Source of the DNA: Yersinia thracica | Lineage (GTDB): Bacteria > Pseudomonadota > Gammaproteobacteria > Enterobacterales > Enterobacteriaceae | Assembly: GCF_902170565.1 (NCBI RefSeq) | Contig: NZ_CABHXX010000110.1 | Span: 1-64,000, forward strand | DNA length: 64,000 bases | Direction: 5' to 3' | Shown: one piece after another, positions 50,901 through 58,299 of the stretch | Position numbering within the stretch: position 1 is the stretch's first letter | Layout: each line of letters opens with the position of its first letter | The notes under the pieces: generated by a model | Seen by the model: only the letters and a program-made list of their open reading frames with translations | Databases searched by the model: none | Told to the model about the DNA's origin: nothing | Translations under genes and position numbers: made by a program

Positions 50901-51891
50901 GGAAGTGGACGGAAGTTTGCTAATGGCTGAATTTGGGCCATGGCAGGCTAACTTCGATTATCTTTATTACAACCCGCAATGGGCGGCAAGTGCAGAGAAA
51001 ACCCCACTGGCGCAAGCGGCATTGCAGGAGCCACAAAGCCCCAGTAAAATTTCGTTCCATGACTGGCCAGCCCTGCAATTGCGTTGTAAATCCTGTTGGA
51101 TTTTGGGGCAGAATGTTGGGCGGGTTAATGCGGATTTGACCCCGAAAGGCAATATTCTGGCGCTGACCAATGGCCTTATTGAGGCGGGTAATGGGCGGGC
51201 TAAAGTTACCGGGCAATGGCAACAAGAGGGTGACAGTGATAAAACCGCGCTCAATGTGGCACTGACGGGGCCAAAAATTGACGAAACTATCTCGTTCTTT
51301 GGCCTGACGACGCCAATGAAAGAGGCTTCATTTGATATCAATGCTGATGTCAATTGGCATGGTGTTCCGTGGCAACCGCAGATAAATACCCTCAATGGCA
51401 CATTAAAGGGTAAATTGGGTAGAGGGCTACTGACGGATCTTGGTGGCGGGCGTGCGGGCCAACTATTGCGGCTGGTCAGTTTTGACGCACTATTGCGTAA
51501 ACTCCAGCTCGATTTTAGTGATACGTTCAGTCGTGACTTCGCGTTTGATTCTATTCGCGGCACTGCCAATATCAAAAATGGCGTGATGCATACCAATGAT
51601 TTAGTTGCTGATGGGCTAGCGGCTGATATTGCCATGAGCGGTAATGTCGATTTGGCGCAACGCCAGATAGCCATGGAAGCGGTTATTACGCCAGAGATTT
51701 CTGCCACTGTCGGTGTTGCAACTGCTTTTGCCATTAACCCGGTGGTCGGGGCGGCAGTCTTTGCGGCCTCGAAGATTTTAGGGCCGTTATGGAGCAAGGT
51801 TTCGCTGATTCGCTACCAGATTACCGGTAGTTTGGATCAACCAACTATCCATGAAGTATTACGCCAACTAAAGGAGAGTAAGGCGCCATGA
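47989..51891 (+). CDS. yhdP: AsmA-like lipid-transport protein YhdP
   Basis: Very large envelope protein (1300 residues) anchored by one N-terminal helix (about 8-30) and otherwise periplasmic. YhdP, TamB and YdbH form bridges that carry phospholipid to the outer membrane. The long beta-rich region and the C-terminal AsmA-like part (NPVVGAAVFAASKILGPLWS and YQITGSLDQPTIHEVLR) are typical. It starts with GTG after AAGGAGAG. It overlaps the next gene by four bases. Confidence 0.95.
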   Translation: MRRLPKIMFATGATIIVVVALLVSGLRMMLPLINDYRAQIVAKVQSISGIPLEVGFMQGTWETFGPTLELRDIRAQLPQANWQVQRVTLALDVWQSLLHWRWQFRDMTFYQLQLDLNTTLDRQQSNGSNFEASTLTDIFLRQLESFDLRNSRISFLTPSGPRAELEIPQLTWLNSPSRHRAEGQISLSTINGQHGVLMVRMDLHDNQGILSNGTVYMQADNIDLKPWISRWLHNNTGLDSAEFSLAAWLSIKNGEIYSGNVLLSQGQANWTVGGESHQLAVDNFVLEGRRHGNGWQIDAPELSLKTDGQPWPKGHLSALWLPENTQFIGPDQSQELRIRATNLQLERVGPILPTLSLFTPELMNHLADLQPQGIVDVLALDIPINQLPKTRFQAKWHDISWQHWDLLPGVNNFAGALSGSVEQGRLDINLKNSLLPYGNMFRAPLEVSQASGAVNWQVDDKGWELWSDKLDVRAKSLWGNGSFHYMQPNYMQQNSGQPWLKILSGIRLYDATDAWRYFPVPLMGEKLADYLTEALQGGQVDNATLIYNGNPHDFPYKHKEGQFQVYVPLRNATFQFQPDWPALDNLAIDLNFLNEGLWMNAPHAMLGKVTGSNISAIIPDYLKEKLYVDAEVAGAGRAVHDYFIDTPLKDSVAETLQELQVGGNVSGRLHLDIPLEENRITHASGEVTLKNNSLLVKPLQSQLENISGKFRFNDGNLESDTLSANWFGQPLTVDFTTEEQPKNFLVNVGLHGDWLPAKLPGIPADVAKLLSGSANWQGKVAVQLPKQGKPDYKIDVTADLKKVSSHLPSPLDKSSGQSLPLQIQAVGGLESFTLSGTAGGNNAFNSQWLMQKQQVELARAIWQTAAMLKTESKTDSKKIPPLPEDKGLVLKLPALDGERWLTLLGPELAAVSAPLASSAQPTLKGGESNVILPKRLTLQTPQLLIGGQAWHDLALMVEPLPAGTKVTAKGQEVDGSLLMAEFGPWQANFDYLYYNPQWAASAEKTPLAQAALQEPQSPSKISFHDWPALQLRCKSCWILGQNVGRVNADLTPKGNILALTNGLIEAGNGRAKVTGQWQQEGDSDKTALNVALTGPKIDETISFFGLTTPMKEASFDINADVNWHGVPWQPQINTLNGTLKGKLGRGLLTDLGGGRAGQLLRLVSFDALLRKLQLDFSDTFSRDFAFDSIRGTANIKNGVMHTNDLVADGLAADIAMSGNVDLAQRQIAMEAVITPEISATVGVATAFAINPVVGAAVFAASKILGPLWSKVSLIRYQITGSLDQPTIHEVLRQLKESKAP

Positions 51892-52745
51892 AAAATGCCA
51901 ATGTTGCATTATTACAGTTATGCAGCGGTGAAAATACCCGTGACAATCTGGCTCAAATTGAGCAGCAGATCAAACAGTTAAACTCAGGCATTCAACTGGT
52001 TATGACGCCGGAAAATGCATTGCTATTTGCCAATGCCGCCTCATACCGACACCATGCTGAACAGCATAATGACGGGCCATTGCAGCAAGAAGTCCGCGAG
52101 ATGGCGCGCAAATATGGTGTCTGGATTCAAGTGGGTTCAATGCCGATGATAAGCCGGGAATCACCGGAGCTTATCACCACCAGTAGCTTGCTGTTTGACA
52201 ACCAAGGCGAGTTGAAAGCGCGCTATGACAAAATCCATATGTTTGATGTGGATATAAACGACGCCCATGGCCGCTATCGTGAGTCGGATACCTATCAGCC
52301 GGGGCAACAGCTGACCGTGGTGGATACGCCGGTCGGCCGCTTGGGTATGGCGGTTTGCTATGATTTGCGCTTCCCCGGCTTGTTCCAAGCGCTACGGGCG
52401 CAGGGGGCCGAGATTATTTCAGTCCCAGCGGCCTTTACCAAAATGACCGGTGAGGCCCACTGGGAAATATTATTGCGCGCACGGGCGATTGAAAACCAGT
52501 GTGTGATACTGGCCGCCGCGCAGGTCGGGCGTCATGGCGCGACCCGCCGTACCTGGGGCCACACCATGGCAGTCGATGCCTGGGGTAAAATATTAGCCCA
52601 AAATCCAGATGCGGTGGCTGCCTTGAAAGTCAAAATTGACACTAAAGGCTTAGAAACTATTCGTAATCAGATGCCGGTATTGCAGCATAATCGCTTCCTA
52701 CCGCCGCTGGTGCCGCAGTCGCATAAACTATCATCTAATTCATGA
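51888..52745 (+). CDS. Nitrilase-family amidase, probable deaminated glutathione amidase
   Basis: Carbon-nitrogen hydrolase of the nitrilase superfamily, 285 residues. The Glu-Lys-Cys triad is visible: E42 in MTPENALLF, K115 in YDKIHMFD and C157 in VCYDLRFP. The Nit1/NitX-like pattern suggests hydrolysis of deaminated glutathione, a metabolite-repair reaction, but this is inferred from family resemblance. Its ATG overlaps the yhdP stop (ATGA), and tldD follows after 27 bases. E. coli lacks this gene at the locus. Confidence 0.88.
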   Translation: MKNANVALLQLCSGENTRDNLAQIEQQIKQLNSGIQLVMTPENALLFANAASYRHHAEQHNDGPLQQEVREMARKYGVWIQVGSMPMISRESPELITTSSLLFDNQGELKARYDKIHMFDVDINDAHGRYRESDTYQPGQQLTVVDTPVGRLGMAVCYDLRFPGLFQALRAQGAEIISVPAAFTKMTGEAHWEILLRARAIENQCVILAAAQVGRHGATRRTWGHTMAVDAWGKILAQNPDAVAALKVKIDTKGLETIRNQMPVLQHNRFLPPLVPQSHKLSSNS

Positions 52746-52772
52746 TAATCATCTAAATAAAGAGTGAAAACT

Positions 52773-54218
52773 ATGAGCCTCTCGTTTGTCAGTGAGCAGT
52801 TACTCGCTGCTAACAAGCTGAACCATCAGGACTTGTTCTCAGTATTGGGGCAATTGGCTGAACGCCGCCTCGATTATGCTGACCTGTATTTCCAGTCCAG
52901 CTACCACGAGGCCTGGGTGTTGGAAGACAGCATCATCAAAGATGGCTCTTACAATATTGATCAGGGTGTCGGCGTGCGAGCAGTCAGCGGTGAAAAAACC
53001 GGTTTTGCCTATGCCGATCAAATCACCCTGAATGCCTTACAGCAAAGTGCCCATGCGGCGCGCAGTATCGTGCGCGATACCGGCAACGGCAAAGTGCATA
53101 CCTTAGGCGAGATTCGCCATCAAGCGCTTTATCCGCTGCTCGACCCGCTACAAAGTTTGTCTCGGGAAGATAAAATCGCCTTGCTACATCGCGTCGATAA
53201 AGTGGCGCGTGCTGCCGATAAACGCGTGCAAGAAGTGAGCGCCAGTCTGACCGGCGTATATGAACAAATTCTGGTGGCTGCCACCGACGGCACATTAGCG
53301 GCGGATGTGCGCCCACTGGTGCGGTTGTCTGTCAGTGTATTGGTGGAAGATAACGGCAAACGCGAACGCGGTGCCAGCGGTGGTGGTGGCCGTTTCGGCT
53401 ATGACTACTTCCTGGAAACCGTAGATGGCGAAGTGCGGGCTGATAATTTTGCCAATGAAGCGGTCAGAATGGCACTGGTTAATTTGTCTGCCGTTGCCGC
53501 TCCGGCCGGTGCTATGCCGGTCGTATTAGGCGCTGGCTGGCCGGGCGTGCTGCTGCATGAGGCGGTAGGTCACGGGTTGGAAGGCGATTTTAACCGCCGT
53601 GGCAGCTCTGTATTCAGCGGCCAAATGGGTAAATTGGTGGCTTCAGAACTCTGTACCGTGGTGGACGATGGCACCATGCAAGGTCGCCGTGGCTCACTGG
53701 CCATTGACGATGAAGGGGTGCCGGGTCAGTACAACATACTGATTGAAAACGGTATTCTGAAAGGTTACATGCAGGATAAGCTGAATGCCCGTCTGATGGG
53801 TGTTGCGCCGACCGGTAATGGTCGCCGTGAATCCTATGCCCATTTGCCGATGCCGCGCATGACCAATACTTATATGCTGGCGGGCAAATCGACACCGGAA
53901 GAGATCATCGCCAGTGTGGAATATGGCCTGTATGCGCCTAACTTTGGTGGTGGTCAGGTGGATATCACCTCCGGCAAGTTTGTGTTCTCAACTTCCGAAG
54001 CTTACTTAATTGAGCAAGGCAAAATCACCCACGCGGTGAAAGGTGCCACCTTGATTGGCTCCGGTATTGAAGCTATGCAGCAGATTTCCATGGTCGGCAA
54101 TGACTTAGCACTGGATAAAGGTGTCGGTGTTTGCGGCAAAGAGGGGCAAAGCCTACCTGTTGGTGTCGGCCAACCGACCCTGAAACTGGATAATCTGACG
54201 GTGGGCGGTACGGCGTAA
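52773..54218 (+). CDS. tldD: Metalloprotease TldD
   Basis: Subunit of the TldD/TldE (PmbA) zinc protease that degrades unfolded peptides, matures microcin B17 and aids CcdA turnover. The 481 residues equal E. coli Tld[12 protein letters not shown] (about 262-272) is the HExxxH metal site, followed by [34 protein letters not shown] is preferred over an ATG three codons upstream. Partner pmbA is not in this window. Confidence 0.97.
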   Translation: MSLSFVSEQLLAANKLNHQDLFSVLGQLAERRLDYADLYFQSSYHEAWVLEDSIIKDGSYNIDQGVGVRAVSGEKTGFAYADQITLNALQQSAHAARSIVRDTGNGKVHTLGEIRHQALYPLLDPLQSLSREDKIALLHRVDKVARAADKRVQEVSASLTGVYEQILVAATDGTLAADVRPLVRLSVSVLVEDNGKRERGASGGGGRFGYDYFLETVDGEVRADNFANEAVRMALVNLSAVAAPAGAMPVVLGAGWPGVLLHEAVGHGLEGDFNRRGSSVFSGQMGKLVASELCTVVDDGTMQGRRGSLAIDDEGVPGQYNILIENGILKGYMQDKLNARLMGVAPTGNGRRESYAHLPMPRMTNTYMLAGKSTPEEIIASVEYGLYAPNFGGGQVDITSGKFVFSTSEAYLIEQGKITHAVKGATLIGSGIEAMQQISMVGNDLALDKGVGVCGKEGQSLPVGVGQPTLKLDNLTVGGTA

Positions 54219-54230
54219 GGTTTTTAGAGA

Positions 54231-54265
54231 AAAGAGCCATTAAAGTGTTTTTAATGGCTCTTTTA
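54231..54265. terminator. Bidirectional terminator between tldD and the Tc island
   Basis: AAAGAGCCATTAAA with TTTAATGGCTCTTT, nearly perfect 14-bp stem, T tract right and A tract left; placed between convergent tldD and tccC-like genes. Confidence 0.88.
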
Positions 54266-54293
54266 ACTTATAAGCTTGATTTTTCCAATATAA

Positions 54294-55685
54294 TTAATTC
54301 ATTGTATTGATTAATGTTCTCCTTTCATTTGTTATGCTATTAGCAGGTAATTTATAGTGTGTCACTTTTTTGAATATTTCTATTTTCTCATTTTCACTTA
54401 ACTTTGAAGTAAAGAAATTAGAAATTGGTTTTATATTAAAACTATGGAGGTGAAAGTCAGATAAACTATAAAGTGTATTGTTATAATCTGGCCCCTCTTT
54501 AAAACTCAGGTGAGTAACTGCCTGGCTCATATCGGCGTTTTCATTATATAAAAAATCTGTGGTAGCCAACTTTTGACGGCTGTCTGGTTGATAATGTCCG
54601 CTTTTCGCATTTATATACAGTATCTGTCCCTTTGCGGTGGCGATCATGCCTGCATCTTTAACATTTTTTCCAGAAAAAAAACTCGAATGATGGAATTCAT
54701 CTATTTTATGGTTATGAACATACATTTTGTTATCCGTCCCAATAACATAGGCTTTAAGGTATCGTTTCCAAACGGTATAATCCCCTTCTGTCGGCGCATC
54801 TTTATCTAAAAATTCTTTGTCACCACTTTTATATCGTAAGCGCCCATCATCAGATACCTCTACCTCAAACTCTTCCCTTTTTTTGTGATTTAAATAAATA
54901 ACGCCTTTTTTATTTTCTCCTTTATAACTAAGCCTCATGGCTATTGATGGCATATATTCAACTCCAATCTCTCGGGTCATCTTTGGGGGTCTTGGTTTTT
55001 TATAATTCTGATGATTAGTGACTCTAGTTGATGGGCTATTTTGTGTTTGTTTTGGTAGTGCAGCTCCGTGACCATAGTTATCTATTAAATTAACCGGATT
55101 ATTCCTGACCATGCGATATAAATTAAGCCCATCAATGGTGCCCGCCGGATCGCTACTTAACCACCTACCCAGCCACGGCATATAATAGCGGAAACCGTAA
55201 TAATACAGGCCGGTGGCATCGCGCTCTTTGCCGGAATAGCGCATGGTTTTATATTTGGCCTCCAGGGTGTTGCGAGTGGAAAATACCGCCGTGCCGCCGA
55301 ATGGGTAATATTCTTCCTGTGTAATAATATCGCCGTTATTATCCAGTTCTAATAAACTGGAGCCAATTTGATTATCAAAACTGTAGCGTAATTGGCCGTT
55401 ATCAATGCCCTCCGGTTGGCCTTTTTCCCACAATAAAACCCGCACCTGCGCCCGCCCGGCAGCGCTGAGGGTAATCACCTGAAAATCTTCCGTCAGATTA
55501 TCGTTATTGTATTGAGTGCGCAGTTCCAGTCCCGGCAGGTAAATGACCTCACTGGTTTGGCGGGTACTGTTGGTGTGCTGAATGCTTTGCTTCATCACCC
55601 GCATGCCGTCACTGGCATACAGATAGTTTTGATTGTCATCATTGGCGGGTTTTTCAGCCACGCGTCTGAGGGTGTTGACCTGCTG
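54294..55685 (-). pseudogene. TccC-type Tc toxin component, C-terminal part with variable effector domain
   Basis: Continuation of the TccC-type frame after an in-frame amber codon at 55686-55688. The conserved RHS core ends with GLYYYGFRYYMPWLGRWLSS, DPAG and NLYRMVRNNP (to base 55071), where TcC proteins cleave themselves. The final 258 residues (54294-55070) are the hypervariable effector, AT-rich and unlike the rest, with EFHHSSFFSGKNV and KSGHYQP, a motif pair I associate with polymorphic toxins of unknown activity. Alone it would need re-initiation, perhaps at GTG 55661 (455 residues), but no good ribosome site is visible. Confidence 0.8.
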
Positions 55686-57080
55686 CTACTGTTCGCGGGT
55701 ATCCCATTGCAGTGGCTGGCCGGGCTGTAATTGCTGCTGATTACCGGCGGTATCAAACTGGCTGCGGATATCGGCGGCAGTTAACCCATCGCCATCCTGC
55801 TGCTGAATGCCGTGGTTACTGCTATCGGAAATGGTGATATTTGTGCTGTACTGACTGGCCCCGGTATGCTGTATTTTCAGTAAGTTACCAGCGCGGTCAT
55901 AGGTATAACGGCGGGTGTAATTGACATATTGGTTGCCGTCGGTGAGTGAACTTAGCGCCGGAAGATGGGCATTTTGTGCGCCGTTGTTGTCAGATTCACG
56001 GCCAGTGGCCTCAATCAATTGATACAAAGCATCATAGCGGTAAGTGGTTTCCGGCACGATTTTCTGATTGCGATAGAAACGGGTGGCTTCGGCATCATTA
56101 TGGATAGCGAGAATGTTACCGACCGGGTCATAATCGTAGCGCAGGTCTTGCAGCAGGTTTGGCCGGTCTTTCAGTGCCGGACGGGTGGTTTTAATGCCAA
56201 TAAGGCGTTGAGTTTCAGCCTCATAGCGATATTGGGTCACCACGCCATTGCCACTTTCTTCCCGCAATTTTTGCCCGGCGGCGGAGTAGGTCAGGGACTG
56301 CACAATCACTTGTTCGCTGCCGCCGTTCACTGTCAGCCAACTGGCGGTTAATTGCCCGGCGCGGTTATAAGCCATGCGCTGGGTATGGCCTTTGGCATCA
56401 GTCTGGGTGATGGGTTGGCCGAGAGCATCGGTGATACCGCGGGTGATGAAAGGCTCATTACTCAGGCGGGATGCCCAGCTTTGCTCCTCGCCAAACCAGT
56501 CCACTGGCCCGCGGGTATCAGTGAGTAACTGGCGCTGTTGTTGCAGTGGGGTGCCAGTGATGGACAGGCTAACAATTTGCTGTAATCCGGCGGTATCATA
56601 ATGGCGAATACATTGGCCGTTCAGATTGGCGGCTGTATGTTCAGGGCTATTATCGCCATAGAAAAAGCGGTCGGTGATGGTTTTCAGGCCATTTTCAGTT
56701 TGCTGATGATGCTCAAGTGGGCGGCCCAGTTCCGGCTCATAAGTCAGCCAACTGCGGGTGCCTTTGGCATCCAAACTCTCTACCGTTCGGCCTTCAATAT
56801 CAGTGAGTTGCACTGAGTGGCCATTGTCGACGCCCTCAGTGCGCAACACCGCGCCACCGAGGTTGTGCTGATAACGGAAGTTATCGATTTCAAGCCGCGC
56901 ATCACGGCTGGCAATCAGTTGCCCCAGTGGGTTATAGCGATTGCGGCTAATAAGTTCATCGGCAACATCATTGGCATTGGTGCGGTTATAAGCCAGTGCG
57001 CGAACCGCCAACCCGCGGTTATCGCTGATGGTGAGGGTGGGGGTCTGTTCACAAAGTGAAGTAAATAACGTTTTCGGCAT
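55686..57080 (-). CDS. TccC-type Tc toxin component, N-terminal part ended by an amber codon
   Basis: N-terminal 464 residues of a TcC (RHS-repeat) protein that, with TcB, forms the cocoon carrying the toxic C-terminus into the TcA channel. It begins like family members (MPKTLFTSLCEQTPTLTISDNRGLAVRALAYNR, here cited in part) and contains many YD/RHS repeats such as YNRAGQL, YDYDPVGNIL and YDRAGNLLKI. The frame stops with TAG after LQWDTREQ, exactly where relatives continue. The codons beyond the TAG (QQVNTLRRVAEKP) stay in frame. AAGGAAT precedes the start. Without readthrough the cocoon cannot close. Confidence 0.85.
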   Translation of the reverse strand: MPKTLFTSLCEQTPTLTISDNRGLAVRALAYNRTNANDVADELISRNRYNPLGQLIASRDARLEIDNFRYQHNLGGAVLRTEGVDNGHSVQLTDIEGRTVESLDAKGTRSWLTYEPELGRPLEHHQQTENGLKTITDRFFYGDNSPEHTAANLNGQCIRHYDTAGLQQIVSLSITGTPLQQQRQLLTDTRGPVDWFGEEQSWASRLSNEPFITRGITDALGQPITQTDAKGHTQRMAYNRAGQLTASWLTVNGGSEQVIVQSLTYSAAGQKLREESGNGVVTQYRYEAETQRLIGIKTTRPALKDRPNLLQDLRYDYDPVGNILAIHNDAEATRFYRNQKIVPETTYRYDALYQLIEATGRESDNNGAQNAHLPALSSLTDGNQYVNYTRRYTYDRAGNLLKIQHTGASQYSTNITISDSSNHGIQQQDGDGLTAADIRSQFDTAGNQQQLQPGQPLQWDTREQ

Positions 57081-57143
57081 AATATTATTCCTTAAATAAA
57101 GGATCTTGCTGTTGTAAAAAAACGCGCAGACTCGCGGCGATTA

Positions 57144-57278
57144 TTACAACGGCAAAGTTAAGTACTCATTTACCGCTACTGATAGCGGGTTGCTGCATGC
57201 GGATAACATCAGCAGGCACAGGCTCATCAACACAAGGGAGGCCCTTTTGGACTGTCTGTAGGCGCTGCTGTAGTTCAC
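57144..57278 (-). CDS. Outer-spanin (Rz1-like) lipoprotein overlapping the inner spanin
   Basis: Short gene in the +1 frame over the end of the inner-spanin gene, running past its stop. From GTG at 57278 it encodes 44 residues: a basic start (YRQSKR), a hydrophobic stretch, lipobox LSAC, and a 17-residue mature peptide beginning CSNP; an internal ATG at 57227 is the alternative start. Rz1 proteins are outer-membrane lipoproteins that join the Rz coiled coil and fuse the two membranes in the last step of lysis. Position, frame and lipobox all fit. Confidence 0.72.
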   Translation of the reverse strand: MNYSSAYRQSKRASLVLMSLCLLMLSACSNPLSVAVNEYLTLPL

Positions 57279-57513
57279 TGCTTATCCGTTCCAATTCCTG
57301 AACTTTTTGCAGTTGGGTTGTTGTCGCCAATATTTGGCTATTAAGTCGCTTATTAATGTCACCGAGATTCACTATTTGCCGGTTGAGTTCATTATTCTCC
57401 TGATTAAGTTGTTCCAGTTCACGGCCAAGATTGACCATCCAAATAGCGACGGCGACCACCAGCAGTGACAGCACGGTTTTAGCAATACCGGATACCCAGC
57501 GTAAGTTGGTCAT
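57166..57513 (-). CDS. Inner-membrane spanin (Rz-like)
   Basis: 115-residue protein with one N-terminal helix (about 12-28, AKTVLSLLVVAVAIWMVNL) and a long periplasmic coiled coil (about 30-90: ELEQLNQENNELNRQIVNL and onward). This is the layout of phage inner spanins (Rz, DUF2570 type). It overlaps the endolysin by four bases (ATGA) and hosts the overlapping Rz1-like gene. Likely part of a toxin-release lysis cassette. Confidence 0.85.
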   Translation of the reverse strand: MTNLRWVSGIAKTVLSLLVVAVAIWMVNLGRELEQLNQENNELNRQIVNLGDINKRLNSQILATTTQLQKVQELERISSELQQRLQTVQKGLPCVDEPVPADVIRMQQPAISSGK

Positions 57514-57911
57514 GGGTAGATTTCTCTCGGCAGTTCAAAATGCGGGCCATCTTTAAAGGTTTTCCAGTCTCCGCCCCATTGCAGTGGCAGCTCCATCTCT
57601 TTTGCCGCTTGTTTCATTGCTTTTGCGACCAACTCAAAAGCACGCCAGTCATCCCACGGAATTTGGTTGTTAATCAGGGGGGCCAGATCCACTGCATGGC
57701 CGGTCAAATGACGGCTATTGAGGGTTTTACTGCGACCATTCTTGACCAGTTGCCGCTGGCGTTCAGGGGTACGCACGCCTTCGATAACGCGAAAATCGAC
57801 AGTGGAAAGTGTTAGAGCGCGCCGCACGATCAGCACCAAATCTGGGTGAACGTGGCGTAAGTTATGTTCGCTAATCTGACCAAATCGAAACTGCGAGATA
57901 TCATTATCCAT
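57510..57911 (-). CDS. Endolysin, M15-type L-alanyl-D-glutamate peptidase
   Basis: 133-residue phage-type murein peptidase that cuts the L-Ala-D-Glu bond of peptidoglycan stems. The zinc motif SRHLTGHAVDLAP (about 67-79: His, His and Asp) and final WKTFKDGPHFEL (His) are those of the VanY/peptidase M15_4 family, and EGVRTPERQRQLV is conserved. No signal peptide, so it needs the holin for export. GGAGTAGAGG precedes the ATG. Confidence 0.9.
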   Translation of the reverse strand: MDNDISQFRFGQISEHNLRHVHPDLVLIVRRALTLSTVDFRVIEGVRTPERQRQLVKNGRSKTLNSRHLTGHAVDLAPLINNQIPWDDWRAFELVAKAMKQAAKEMELPLQWGGDWKTFKDGPHFELPREIYP

Positions 57912-57919
57912 AGTGACCT

Positions 57920-58234
57920 CTACTCCTTAGGGGGGATTTCTTGACTAAAAAAACGTTGCCATAAATATTGCAATGCAGAGTTGCCCATCGCACCGAACAG
58001 GCCGGCAAGGGCAAAGGTCATATAGCGGCTGGTCCCGCCTTCAAAAGCGAGTAAACCGCCAATTAACCCAGTAAATCCGGAAACAATGATCTGACTGATG
58101 ACGGCGACCCAGCTCCATTCGTCTTCTTCGTTATTTTTATCCAAGATGTAACGAACCAAACCTCCCCAGGCAGAAAGCGCGCCGATAATTAACCAGGTGA
58201 TGATAAAATTGTCGCCGGGAACCAAAGCCTGCAT
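57920..58234 (-). CDS. Phage-type holin
   Basis: 104-residue inner-membrane protein with three likely helices (about 10-30, 42-62 and 70-92) and charged termini, of the LydA/class III-like holin type. It would open the membrane to release the endolysin encoded 8 bases downstream. Together with endolysin and spanins it forms a complete lysis cassette between tcaC and the tccC-type gene, the known place in Yersinia Tc islands. Confidence 0.85.
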   Translation of the reverse strand: MQALVPGDNFIITWLIIGALSAWGGLVRYILDKNNEEDEWSWVAVISQIIVSGFTGLIGGLLAFEGGTSRYMTFALAGLFGAMGNSALQYLWQRFFSQEIPPKE

Positions 58235-58299
58235 TTTTACCTATCCTTGTTGGTCATCATTAACCCTGACCTCACAATAGGCCGGTCAGGGGGTATGAT

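Noticed and set aside
50967..51797. 276-codon minus-strand frame inside yhdP
   Set aside because: Fully antisense to a clear coding region, no ribosome site, Ser/Pro/Leu-rich shadow composition.
57144..58234. Remnant prophage
   Set aside because: No integrase, capsid or replication genes nearby; the lysis genes are embedded between Tc toxin genes as in other Yersinia.
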